From Mannheimia haemolytica (GTDB lineage: Bacteria > Pseudomonadota > Gammaproteobacteria > Enterobacterales > Pasteurellaceae): a DNA stretch of 64,000 nt. Each line of letters opens with the position of its first letter. Position 1 is the first letter of the stretch. Under the pieces are notes generated by a model. It saw only the letters and a program-made list of their open reading frames with translations. It searched no databases and was not told where the DNA came from. Where the stretch lies: assembly GCA_900638155.1 (NCBI GenBank), contig LR134495.1, positions 2,046,001 to 2,110,000 on the forward strand, in the 5' to 3' direction. This document shows, in pieces, positions 46,315 through 55,103 of the stretch. The translations under genes were made by a program, and so were the position numbers.

Positions 46315-49300
46315 TTATCCGCCCACAATCTCTCTTAGCAAATTTTCCACAAATTCTAACCGCTTGCGGTTGTCTTCGAGTGCTAAGCGGAATTTGAACT
46401 TCACCGCCCCTTCAAAACTGTACACCGCCGGTTGTTTTTGGATTAAGGCGATAAACTTCATCGGGTCGGGTTGGGCGGTCGGTTTAAATTCAAGATAACC
46501 GCCGTGAATGCCGGCATCAATTTTCTTAATCCCAAGCGTTTGTGCCACCAAGCGAAGTTGGGTAATCGCAAACAGATTTTTGGTTGCCTCTGGGAGCAAA
46601 CCGAAGCGGTCGATCAGCTCCACTTTCAAGTTGTTCAGGCTTTGCAGATTTTCGCTGCTTGCGATCCGCTTGTAGAACGACAGACGCATATTCACGTCCG
46701 GCAGATAATCGTCCGGCAACAAGGCTGGCACACGCAATTCAATCTCCGCTTGGTGTTGGGTGATTTCATCGAGGCTCGGCTCTCGCCCTTCTTGCAAGGC
46801 TTTGACCGCATTTTCGAGCAAGTCCATATAGAGCGAAAAACCGATGCTTTCAATCTGTCCGCTCTGCTCCGAACCGAGTAATTCGCCTGCACCACGGATT
46901 TCTAAATCGTGGGTCGCCAACGCAAACCCTGCCCCGAGATTATCAATGGTACTCATCGCCTCCAAACGTTGTTCGGCATCTTTGGTGAGTGTTTTCGGGT
47001 GTGGCGTGAGCATATAGGCATAGGCTTGGTGATGGGAACGCCCGACCCGTCCACGCAGTTGGTGCAGTTGTGCTAGCCCGAATTTGTCCGCCCGTTCGAT
47101 AATAATGGTATTAGCGGTTGGCACGTCAATCCCCGTTTCAATAATGGTGGAGCAAACCAACAGGTTAAAGCGTTGATGATAGAAATCGCTCATCACCCGC
47201 TCCAATTCACGCTCACGCATCTGCCCGTGTCCGATCACAATTCTTGCCTCTGGCACAAGTTCCGCCAATTTCTCGGCACAGTTTTCAATGGTTGCCACAT
47301 CATTGTGCAGGTAATAAACCTGCCCGCCACGCAGAATTTCACGCAAAATTGCCTCACGGATCACCACATCATCACTTTGTCGCACAAAGGTTTTGATTGA
47401 AAGTCGGCGAGCCGGCGGGCTGACGATAACCGAGAGATCACGCATTCCGTTGAGTGCCATATTCAGCGTTCTTGGAATTGGCGTGGCAGTGAGGGTCAGA
47501 ATATCCACATTGGCACGCAGTTGTTTGATCTTCTCTTTTTGGCGTACGCCGAAACGGTGTTCTTCATCAATCACCAGCAAGCCGAGATCACGGAACGCTA
47601 CATCGTCTTGCAACAGTTTGTGCGTGCCGACCAAAATATCCACTTTGCCCTCCGCCACATTTTGCAAAATCGTTTTCTGCTCTTTGGCGGTTTTAAAGCG
47701 AGAGAGTACTTCCACATTCACAGGGTAGTTGGCAAAACGGTCTTTAAAATTCTCATAATGCTGTTGGGCAAGCAAGGTGGTTGGGGCAAGAATGGCAACC
47801 TGTTTATGGTTCATCACCGCCAAGAAAGTCGCTCGAATTGCCACTTCGGTTTTGCCGAAGCCGACATCGCCACACACCAATCTATCCATCGCTTTGGCTT
47901 GGCACATATCGCTAATTACGGCATTGATGGCGATTTTCTGATCGTCCGTTTCCTCAAAAGGAAAGGTAGCACTAAACTGATCAAATTCCGCTTTGTCGTA
48001 GGCAAACGCAAAACCGGTTTGGCTTTCTCGTTTGGCGTAAACATCGAGCAATTCTGCCGCCACATCACGGATTTTTTCCGCAGCACGTTGGCGGGTTTTC
48101 GCCCACGCCTCACTGCCTAATTTGTGCAGCGGTGCAGTTTCGTCCGCCCCACCGATATAACGGCTGATTAAATGGAGCGAGGCAACCGGCACATAGAGCT
48201 TGGCATCGTTAGCATAATGTAGCACGAGATATTCGGCTTTGATTCCACCAGCGTCCAGCACGTTTAAACCGCCGTAACGCCCCACGCCGTTTTCCAAATG
48301 CACCACCGCCTGCCCGATTTTCAGCTCAGCAAGGTTGCGGATTAGGGTATCTGGATTGACGGTTTTGCGGTTTTTCTCACGCCGTGTTTGCACCTTTTCG
48401 CCTAAGAGATCGGTTTCGCAAATTATTGCTAAATTTTGACCGCTTGTATTTATTGATGGCGCAAGCGTCTCGCTTGTGCCATTTGCATTTTCAATAACAA
48501 AACCTTGATCAAGCGGTGAAATAATTAGAAAAGTTTGCAAATTGTCGTTTGGTACAAGCGTGGACGCTTGCACCATCATTTCATCAATAGAGCCTACCTG
48601 CTTCGGTTTCACCCCAAGCGGAGCAAGCAGATCCAGCAAGGTTTCTCTTCGCCCTTCGCTCTCCACCGAAAACAGAATGTTGCCGTCAAATTTTTGGCGG
48701 AATTGCTGGAAGGCAGAAAACGGTTCTTTCGCGGAAGATTGAATGGCAATATCCGGCAAGTTCGCCACATTTGCATTCATTTTCGCTGCTGATTTACGGA
48801 TTTTCTCCGAGGTTATCGTTAAACGAGGATAGCCTTTCAGCCAGCGATTCACCTCATCAATCGCAAACCAGAGATCGCTCGGTGGCAGTAGCGGTCGCAT
48901 CGGATCCACTCGGCGGCTTTCATAGCGGTTTTGGGTATCTTGTTGAAATTGTTCGGCTTTTTGCTGAATATCAGCGAAAGTGATAAACAGCGTTTGGGCT
49001 GGGAAATAGTCAAACAGGCTTGCCATTTCCTCAAAAAACAACGGCTGCCAATACTCAATCCCTGCATTCAAAATGCCTTTGCTGACTTGCTGATAAATAT
49101 GCTCCGGTTCACGACGGATTTCACCGAATTTTTCACGGAATTTGGCTCTAAAATGCTCGATCCCGTTGCTATCGGTCGGGAACTCGTGTGCCGGCAGTAA
49201 ATTGATTTCGGCAATTTCCGTTTTGGTGCGTTGGTTATCCACATCAAAGGTGCGGATACTGTCGATCTCATCATCGAAAAAATCGAGGCGAAACGGCTCT

Positions 49301-49836
49301 TCTGCTCCCATCGGGAATAAGTCTAAAATCGAGCCACGCACGGCATATTCACCATATTCCAACACCTGTTCCACCGCCCGATAGCCGGCATTTTCCAGTT
49401 GTAACCGCAGTTTTTGAATCGAAAAACGGTCGCCTTTTTTAATCAACAGCACATTGTTAGCGAGATAATTCGGCGGGCAGACCTTCTGCATTAAGGTGTT
49501 AATCGGTAACAGCAAAATCTGCTGCCGCCCTTGTTGCAGTTCAAACAGGGCGGAAAGTCGGGCGGAGATAATGTCTTGGTGCGGCGAAAAATTGTCGTAA
49601 GGCAAGGTTTCCCAATCGGGGAACAGTTGCACCGGCAGCCCTGCAAACTGTGGCAAGGCTTTTTCCAAGCGTAACGCGGTGCGGGTATCGGGCGTGACTA
49701 CCACCGTCAAGCCGTGAAAGGCTCGGGCAGCTTGGCTGATAACAAGGGTATCGGAATGCCCGACAAGGTTGCCGAGAGTTTGATGATCTTGAAAATTGCC
49801 GTCAGATTTCGGCAGATTAAGTGAAATTAGAGACAT
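46315..49836 (-). CDS. mfd: Transcription-repair coupling factor Mfd
   Basis: 1173 residues, slightly longer than E. coli Mfd (1148). N-terminal UvrB-homology region, RNA polymerase-interaction domain (LAELKIGQAVVHLENGVGRYGGL, in parts), then a RecG-like helicase with Walker A GDVGFGKTE and DEEH box (VIDEEHRFG), and the C-terminal UvrA-binding TRCF domain. It removes stalled RNA polymerase and recruits UvrAB. A linker near residues 425-475 is encoded by DNA with several uptake-signal sequences and probably accounts for the extra length. Confidence 0.96.
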   Translation of the reverse strand: MSLISLNLPKSDGNFQDHQTLGNLVGHSDTLVISQAARAFHGLTVVVTPDTRTALRLEKALPQFAGLPVQLFPDWETLPYDNFSPHQDIISARLSALFELQQGRQQILLLPINTLMQKVCPPNYLANNVLLIKKGDRFSIQKLRLQLENAGYRAVEQVLEYGEYAVRGSILDLFPMGAEEPFRLDFFDDEIDSIRTFDVDNQRTKTEIAEINLLPAHEFPTDSNGIEHFRAKFREKFGEIRREPEHIYQQVSKGILNAGIEYWQPLFFEEMASLFDYFPAQTLFITFADIQQKAEQFQQDTQNRYESRRVDPMRPLLPPSDLWFAIDEVNRWLKGYPRLTITSEKIRKSAAKMNANVANLPDIAIQSSAKEPFSAFQQFRQKFDGNILFSVESEGRRETLLDLLAPLGVKPKQVGSIDEMMVQASTLVPNDNLQTFLIISPLDQGFVIENANGTSETLAPSINTSGQNLAIICETDLLGEKVQTRREKNRKTVNPDTLIRNLAELKIGQAVVHLENGVGRYGGLNVLDAGGIKAEYLVLHYANDAKLYVPVASLHLISRYIGGADETAPLHKLGSEAWAKTRQRAAEKIRDVAAELLDVYAKRESQTGFAFAYDKAEFDQFSATFPFEETDDQKIAINAVISDMCQAKAMDRLVCGDVGFGKTEVAIRATFLAVMNHKQVAILAPTTLLAQQHYENFKDRFANYPVNVEVLSRFKTAKEQKTILQNVAEGKVDILVGTHKLLQDDVAFRDLGLLVIDEEHRFGVRQKEKIKQLRANVDILTLTATPIPRTLNMALNGMRDLSVIVSPPARRLSIKTFVRQSDDVVIREAILREILRGGQVYYLHNDVATIENCAEKLAELVPEARIVIGHGQMRERELERVMSDFYHQRFNLLVCSTIIETGIDVPTANTIIIERADKFGLAQLHQLRGRVGRSHHQAYAYMLTPHPKTLTKDAEQRLEAMSTIDNLGAGFALATHDLEIRGAGELLGSEQSGQIESIGFSLYMDLLENAVKALQEGREPSLDEITQHQAEIELRVPALLPDDYLPDVNMRLSFYKRIASSENLQSLNNLKVELIDRFGLLPEATKNLFAITQLRLVAQTLGIKKIDAGIHGGYLEFKPTAQPDPMKFIALIQKQPAVYSFEGAVKFKFRLALEDNRKRLEFVENLLREIVGG

Positions 49837-49996
49837 ACAAGCGGTCTGTTTTTGATAAAAAATTGCAAATTGTTGCTTAGTTTACTAAAGCACGGCTGAT
49901 TGTGCAAAATAAGCGGAGAAATTATGTTATCTAGATCGCATTGCGAAAAAATTCTGATAAAATGTTCCTCTTTTTTAACTCTTACTCACACATATT

Positions 49997-51214
49997 ATGA
50001 AAAATAAAATTTTAGGAAGTGCATTAATGATTGCAGGCACTACCATTGGTGCAGGAATGCTGGCAATGCCGCTTACCTCTGCCGGAATGGGCTTTGGGGC
50101 AACTGCATTATTATTAGTCGGATTATGGGCTTTGTTGGCTTATACCGGTTTATTATTTATGGAAGTGTATCAAACCGCATCACAAAAAGATGTCGGTGTG
50201 GCAAGCCTTGCCGAGCAATACTTTGGCTTAATCGGGCGTGTGTTAGCAACTTTCAGCTTGCTCGTACTACTTTATGCCCTACTTGCTGCTTATATTACCG
50301 GCGGTGGTTCATTGTTAGCCGGTGTAATGCCTGAAATGGCAGATGCTGATATGAAACTAAAAATTAGCATTTTAATTTTCACGGCGGTATTAGGTGCATT
50401 TGTAGTCGTTGGTGTGAAATCGGTTGATGGTTTAACCCGAGTACTGTTTTTGGGAAAAATTGTTGCTTTTATTGCCGTGTTGCTGATGATGCTGCCTAAA
50501 GCGAAGCTGGAAAACTTGACGGCAATTCCATTAGATAACTTACTCATTATTTCTGCTATACCCATTTTCTTCACTGCGTTCGGTTTCCACGTTATTATGG
50601 GAACAATTAATAGCTATTTAGACGCAGATATCGGCAAGGTTCGTAAATCTATTTATATCGGGACGGCAATTCCGCTAGTGGCTTATTTATTGTGGCAGCT
50701 CGCTACACACGGGGTATTAAGCCAAAATGAATTCACCACAATTTTGACACAAGATCCGACCTTAAACGGCTTGGTGAAAGCCACTAGCCAGATTACCGGT
50801 AGTACGATTTTAGGCGAAATGGTTCGCTTATTCTCAGTGCTTGCATTGATTACCTCATTTTTAGGGGTTTCGATGGGAATTTTTGAAGGCGTGGGCGATT
50901 TGTTAAAACGCTTAAATCTACCGACTAACCGTTTATGGCTGACCATCGCCACCTTTACACCGCCAATTCTGTTCGCTTTATTCTATCCGAACGGCTTTAT
51001 TAAGGCATTAGGTTACGCCGGTTTACTCTTTGCGTTCTATGGTATGATTTTACCAATCGGCTTAGCGTGGAAAGCACGTCGCCAATATCCGAATTTACCT
51101 TACCGTGTGATTGGTGGTAATTTGGCATTAGTGGTTGCGTTAATTGCCGGTATTATCATTATGGTAATTCCGTTTTTAATTCAGGCTGGCTATTTACCGC
51201 AAGCGGTAGGCTAA
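49997..51214 (+). CDS. tyrP: Aromatic amino acid permease, TyrP/Mtr family
   Basis: 405 residues, about 11 hydrophobic helices. GSALMIAGTTIGAGMLAMPLTSAGMGF (in parts) is the HAAAP N-terminal signature, and FTAFGFHVIMGTINSYLDAD matches TyrP more than Mtr. It likely imports tyrosine with protons. A terminator follows. An uptake signal (49837-49846) lies between it and mfd. Confidence 0.87.
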   Translation: MKNKILGSALMIAGTTIGAGMLAMPLTSAGMGFGATALLLVGLWALLAYTGLLFMEVYQTASQKDVGVASLAEQYFGLIGRVLATFSLLVLLYALLAAYITGGGSLLAGVMPEMADADMKLKISILIFTAVLGAFVVVGVKSVDGLTRVLFLGKIVAFIAVLLMMLPKAKLENLTAIPLDNLLIISAIPIFFTAFGFHVIMGTINSYLDADIGKVRKSIYIGTAIPLVAYLLWQLATHGVLSQNEFTTILTQDPTLNGLVKATSQITGSTILGEMVRLFSVLALITSFLGVSMGIFEGVGDLLKRLNLPTNRLWLTIATFTPPILFALFYPNGFIKALGYAGLLFAFYGMILPIGLAWKARRQYPNLPYRVIGGNLALVVALIAGIIIMVIPFLIQAGYLPQAVG

Positions 51215-51220
51215 TATTGA

Positions 51221-51251
51221 AAAGGGCTACGATTCAATATCGTAGCCCTTT
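51221..51251. terminator. Bidirectional terminator, tyrP / hutX
   Basis: AAAGGGCTACGAT, TCAAT, ATCGTAGCCCTTT: perfect 13-bp stem. An uptake signal follows at 51261-51270. Confidence 0.88.
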
Positions 51252-51293
51252 CTATAAGTTACAAGCGGTCATTTTTCGATGACTTTTTACAGA

Positions 51294-51800
51294 TTAGCCA
51301 ATCAACTGATACAAAGCCTTAATTTGATGCTCTTTCAATGCCCCACCAATTTTCTCTCTGCCGACAAAAATCTTAAACATCGCGTTGCCTTTTTTATTAA
51401 TGAAAATCAGGGAAACCGTGCGTTTTCCCATAAAAGGGCGATCTAATAAATAAATTTTGGCACAATTTTCGTGGCGTAGATGCCCTTGTAAGCCACCGCC
51501 CTCTTTATGTTCGAAATTGTAAAATCCACGAGAAATTGAACCGCTTGGGAGCTTGCCTACAAACTCAATAATGGTATCTTCCGTATGGGAAATCAGCGTA
51601 ATTGCATCGTCCCATTCGTGGATTTCCTGTAACACTTCGGCAAAACGCTCTCCTTCGGTTACTTTTAGCATTTCAGCCGGTAAATTCAGCATTACCTCTT
51701 CCAGCGTGCATTGATATTTTGCCGCTAACATTTCTAAAATTTGCCCCGGATTTTCGGCTAATTCATTGCGTAGGGCGGTTTGTTGTTCGATTGATATCAT
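51294..51800 (-). CDS. hutX: Heme utilization carrier HutX
   Basis: 168 residues, the length of HutX/HugX. EWDDAITLISHTEDTIIEFVGKLPSG and GHLRHENCAKIYLLDRPFMGKRTVSLIFIN (in parts) match the HutX family, cytoplasmic heme carriers that pass heme to HutZ. It lies 54 bp downstream of the heme receptor gene on the same strand. Confidence 0.9.
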   Translation of the reverse strand: MISIEQQTALRNELAENPGQILEMLAAKYQCTLEEVMLNLPAEMLKVTEGERFAEVLQEIHEWDDAITLISHTEDTIIEFVGKLPSGSISRGFYNFEHKEGGGLQGHLRHENCAKIYLLDRPFMGKRTVSLIFINKKGNAMFKIFVGREKIGGALKEHQIKALYQLIG

Positions 51801-51854
51801 TAAATGTTCCTTTAAGTAAAGAGAGTTTCTTAGCTCTCTAAGTAAATTTGTAAA

Positions 51855-54281
51855 TTAGAAACGGTATTCAAAATTAGCCGAGAAGTTACGTCCAGGTTCA
51901 TAATAGCGTTGTAATCCAGGATAGCCACCGTAAGTTGCATTTTCACGTACTCCAACAGAATTAACGATTCCACCTGTTGTATTTAAACCACGTAAAGTAT
52001 CCCAAGTATGATATTTACGGTTAAACAAATTATAAATACCGGCACGTAATGTAATATTCTCTGTTGGTTTATAGAAACCGTATAAATCCACAACAAAGGC
52101 TTTAGCATTTAAGTGCTTCCAGGTATCTAAACCTGTCTCGTGAGAATATTCAGTACAACGAATGTCATATTCATCCCCCCAATAAGGGTAATACGGATTT
52201 GGCGTTCTATCCTCTTTAAGGCATTTTTCCGGTAATGTTTTTAAATATTTTGCATCTTTCGCCTTTTTAGCCCCCAAGAATGTGAAGCGAGAAAATACTC
52301 CCCATTTACCTTCAGGTTGTTCATAATCTAAGCCAACTACGGCTTTAATCGGCTGAATAGAAAGTAAATCTGCCCCGTTAGACATACTACCTTTGCTGTA
52401 ACCGAAGGCTCCAAATAGCTTCCAGCCTTCAGGTATTGGCATAGCTGAATTTAAATTCCATTTACCACTCACTTCTAGCCCATAGATTTTCGCAGAATCA
52501 ATATTTTGCATTTGCTGTACCGGGCGCCAAAACTCTCTACCATATGCTTGGTAAACATCCCAGGTTTCTTGCTCCCATAAAAAATCTTTATATTTAGTAT
52601 GGTGGAAATTAACTGAGAGCAGCCCAACATTGCCACTACCTTGCAAACTTAAATTTTGGCTTAAACTACGTTCCGCTTTTAGGTTTGGATTGGACATCCA
52701 AGCTCCTGCAGCATTATCACGGTAATCAAAATACATTTCTGATGCATTTGGAATACGGAAGCCTGTCCCAATGTTATATCCTACTTTCCATGCCTCAGTC
52801 AGATGTTTTTCTAAACCGGTAACCCAAGTTAGTTGATTAAATTTCGCATTGTCAGTTTTTACGCAGTTACGACAAACAAGACCATTGAGTTCTTGCTGTT
52901 CATACTTCGCCCAATCATAACGAATGCCTAGAGTTGCAATCCAATCATGCGTTAAATCAATCTTATCGTGCAATGAAAAAGTGTGCTGTTTCGTTTTAAT
53001 TGGGTACATCATCGTAGAATCGGGAGAATTTACCCAAACACCGGATAAATAAACCGAGTCCTTATGTAATACATCGAAATCTCTCTCTGCAGTAGAGGCT
53101 TTGAAAGATAGCTGATGAGTCCATTTACCAAATTCTAATGCTTGGCTGTCTAAACGGAAATTTAAGCGTTTCAATTCAGTATTAAAAATACGAATATTAT
53201 TGTCACTTGGTTTTCTTTGTTTAGCAGGGCTCCAGTCTGTTGCCTCTTCAGCGCGTGTACCTTCATAGTTATAAGCAGATGTTTCAGTATCTTGATAATC
53301 TGCATCTATCTTCGCTAGAGATATCCATTTTGACTCTGGGAAATACTCATAAAAAACATTTACTGTATCACGTTTACTACGGTCTTCCGCTTCACGCCAA
53401 AAAGAAGTAATAGTAACGGCTGAATCTTCGATAATATAATTTTTATTATTTTGCCCACTGTAAGAAACACCAACGCGGTGATTATCATTAAATCGATAAG
53501 CAAATTTGGCTAAATAATTATGATGATTATGAGTAGAATCATCAGGAGTTTGTTTACTACTGCGTAAAGAGCGAGTTTGTAGAGAATCTTCAGGAAGAGT
53601 ATAACCTCCTGCACTTTTCATTTCATGCCCATGGCGATTTGAATAAACCAATATCGCCTCAGCTTTCTCACCTAAATATCCAACACCGAATGTATTCAAC
53701 CATTCATTATTACGAGTACCATATCCTGTGCGATAAAAAGCACCAAATTTATTACCGTTACGAACAATATCATAAGGCTCAAGCGTCCGATAATTAACTC
53801 CGCCGCCTAAATTACCACTACCTTGATTGAAAGAATCTGCACCTTTAGATACTTCAATAGTACGAGCTAATTCCGGATCTATAGATTGGCGAGATGTATT
53901 TAAATTACCATAGCGTTTATAAAGGGAATTTTCTTCTGAATCAGGAAGCGAGACACCATCAATACTTATTCCGACACGGTTGTCTTCCACTCCACGAATA
54001 GCAAATCCTTTTTGATGTCTACCTTGGTTAACAATGCCAACATCAGGGCTATAACGAACTAAATCTCGATTATTTTGAATCAACTCTTGCTGAATTATCT
54101 CTTTATTTTTCTTTTCTATAGAAGCCTTCACATCTTCTTTAGCTACAACATTCACTTCAGATAATTCCGCTGTTGTTTCTTCAGCATAGGTAGCTTGTGA
54201 AGACAAAATACTACTAACGCTTAAAGCCAATATAGTCGGGCACAATTTTTTAGACTTTATTGAATAAGAGGTAAACACCAT
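51855..54281 (-). CDS. TonB-dependent heme/hemoglobin receptor
   Basis: 808 residues. Signal peptide (ends ATYAEE), a TonB-box-like SEVNVV, plug domain (RHQKGFAIRGVEDNRVGISIDG, in parts), then a 22-strand barrel ending in YEPGRNFSANFEYRF. GFRIPNASEMYFDY and NPNLKAE correspond to the FRAP/NPNL region typical of heme receptors such as HmbR and HgbA. Neighbouring hutX and hutZ support heme as ligand; the protein source (hemoglobin or other) is open. GGGAGA precedes the ATG. Confidence 0.9.
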   Translation of the reverse strand: MVFTSYSIKSKKLCPTILALSVSSILSSQATYAEETTAELSEVNVVAKEDVKASIEKKNKEIIQQELIQNNRDLVRYSPDVGIVNQGRHQKGFAIRGVEDNRVGISIDGVSLPDSEENSLYKRYGNLNTSRQSIDPELARTIEVSKGADSFNQGSGNLGGGVNYRTLEPYDIVRNGNKFGAFYRTGYGTRNNEWLNTFGVGYLGEKAEAILVYSNRHGHEMKSAGGYTLPEDSLQTRSLRSSKQTPDDSTHNHHNYLAKFAYRFNDNHRVGVSYSGQNNKNYIIEDSAVTITSFWREAEDRSKRDTVNVFYEYFPESKWISLAKIDADYQDTETSAYNYEGTRAEEATDWSPAKQRKPSDNNIRIFNTELKRLNFRLDSQALEFGKWTHQLSFKASTAERDFDVLHKDSVYLSGVWVNSPDSTMMYPIKTKQHTFSLHDKIDLTHDWIATLGIRYDWAKYEQQELNGLVCRNCVKTDNAKFNQLTWVTGLEKHLTEAWKVGYNIGTGFRIPNASEMYFDYRDNAAGAWMSNPNLKAERSLSQNLSLQGSGNVGLLSVNFHHTKYKDFLWEQETWDVYQAYGREFWRPVQQMQNIDSAKIYGLEVSGKWNLNSAMPIPEGWKLFGAFGYSKGSMSNGADLLSIQPIKAVVGLDYEQPEGKWGVFSRFTFLGAKKAKDAKYLKTLPEKCLKEDRTPNPYYPYWGDEYDIRCTEYSHETGLDTWKHLNAKAFVVDLYGFYKPTENITLRAGIYNLFNRKYHTWDTLRGLNTTGGIVNSVGVRENATYGGYPGLQRYYEPGRNFSANFEYRF

Positions 54282-54355
54282 GATTCTCCCTAGATAGATT
54301 TTTAATATACTTTATTATTAATAAGATGTATTATCAGTTACATCACATTTATAGT

Positions 54356-54374
54356 CAATAATGATTCTCATATG
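54356..54374. promoter_or_regulatory. Fur box in the divergent heme-uptake promoter region
   Basis: CAATAATGATTCTCATATG is close to the Fur consensus (ATAATGAT-like hexamers). It lies between the receptor gene and hutZ and could repress both under iron-replete conditions. Confidence 0.65.
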
Positions 54375-54435
54375 GATTGAAAGTTTTCACTCTTTATAGT
54401 AATCTAAAAAAACACTATTTAAATTGAGGTATTTT

Positions 54436-54954
54436 ATGACAACCAACCGTCAAGAGGTCTTACAAAACCGTTTAGGTCCAGAAATTGAAGAATTAAAACA
54501 ACAAATCAAAACTATAATGCTTGCAACCATAGATAAAGATGGTGTACCGAATGTGAGCTATGCCCCTTTTGTAATTAATAACGGCGAATATCAAGTCTTA
54601 ATCACTACTATTGCCCGTCACGCTCGTAATTTACAAGAGGTGCCAAAAGTCTCTTTAATGCTAATTGAGGATGAAAGTAAGAGCCGTCAAATTTTTGCCC
54701 GTCGTCGCTTAACCTTTGACGCAACAGTGCGAATGATTGAACGTACTGATGAGGAATGGAATAATAGCATTGCAGCACTTAAAGCTCGTCACGGTGATTT
54801 AGTTGATGAACTGTCAAATATGCAAGATTTCAAGCTCTTTAGCTTTAAGCCAACGGCTGGCCTATTTGTAAAAGGATTTGGTAAAGCCTTTGATGTTGGT
54901 GTTGATGACTTAATTAATGTCGTTCATTTAGACCAAGGCCACCAAACTGCCTAA
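54436..54954 (+). CDS. hutZ: Heme-degrading protein HutZ
   Basis: 172 residues from ATG 54436, with GAGGT six bases upstream. The FMN-binding split-barrel (pyridoxamine oxidase-like) fold is indicated by IMLATIDKDGVPNVSYAPFV and RRRLTFDATV. The C-terminal His (LDQGHQTA, His169) corresponds to the heme-ligand region of Vibrio HutZ. It is expected to oxidise heme and release iron. It is divergent from the receptor and shares the Fur box. Confidence 0.9.
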   Translation: MTTNRQEVLQNRLGPEIEELKQQIKTIMLATIDKDGVPNVSYAPFVINNGEYQVLITTIARHARNLQEVPKVSLMLIEDESKSRQIFARRRLTFDATVRMIERTDEEWNNSIAALKARHGDLVDELSNMQDFKLFSFKPTAGLFVKGFGKAFDVGVDDLINVVHLDQGHQTA

Positions 54955-54970
54955 TTGCGAAATAAACTCA

Positions 54971-55004
54971 CGGCTATAAATAATCCTATTTATAGCCGTT
55001 TTTA
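54971..55004 (+). terminator. Terminator after hutZ
   Basis: CGGCTATAAATA, ATCC, TATTTATAGCCG then TTTTTA. An uptake signal follows at 55010-55019. Confidence 0.9.
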
Positions 55005-55103
55005 TTACGACAAGCGGTCAAATTTTTTGGAAAATTTACCGCTATTTTAGTACAATAACGACACTATTCTATGAGCTAAACGCAACTAAAAAAAGGAAAT
55101 CCT

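Noticed and set aside
47521-48120. 199-codon plus-strand frame inside mfd
   Set aside because: Antisense to the conserved helicase domain of mfd; no start signal or known motif.
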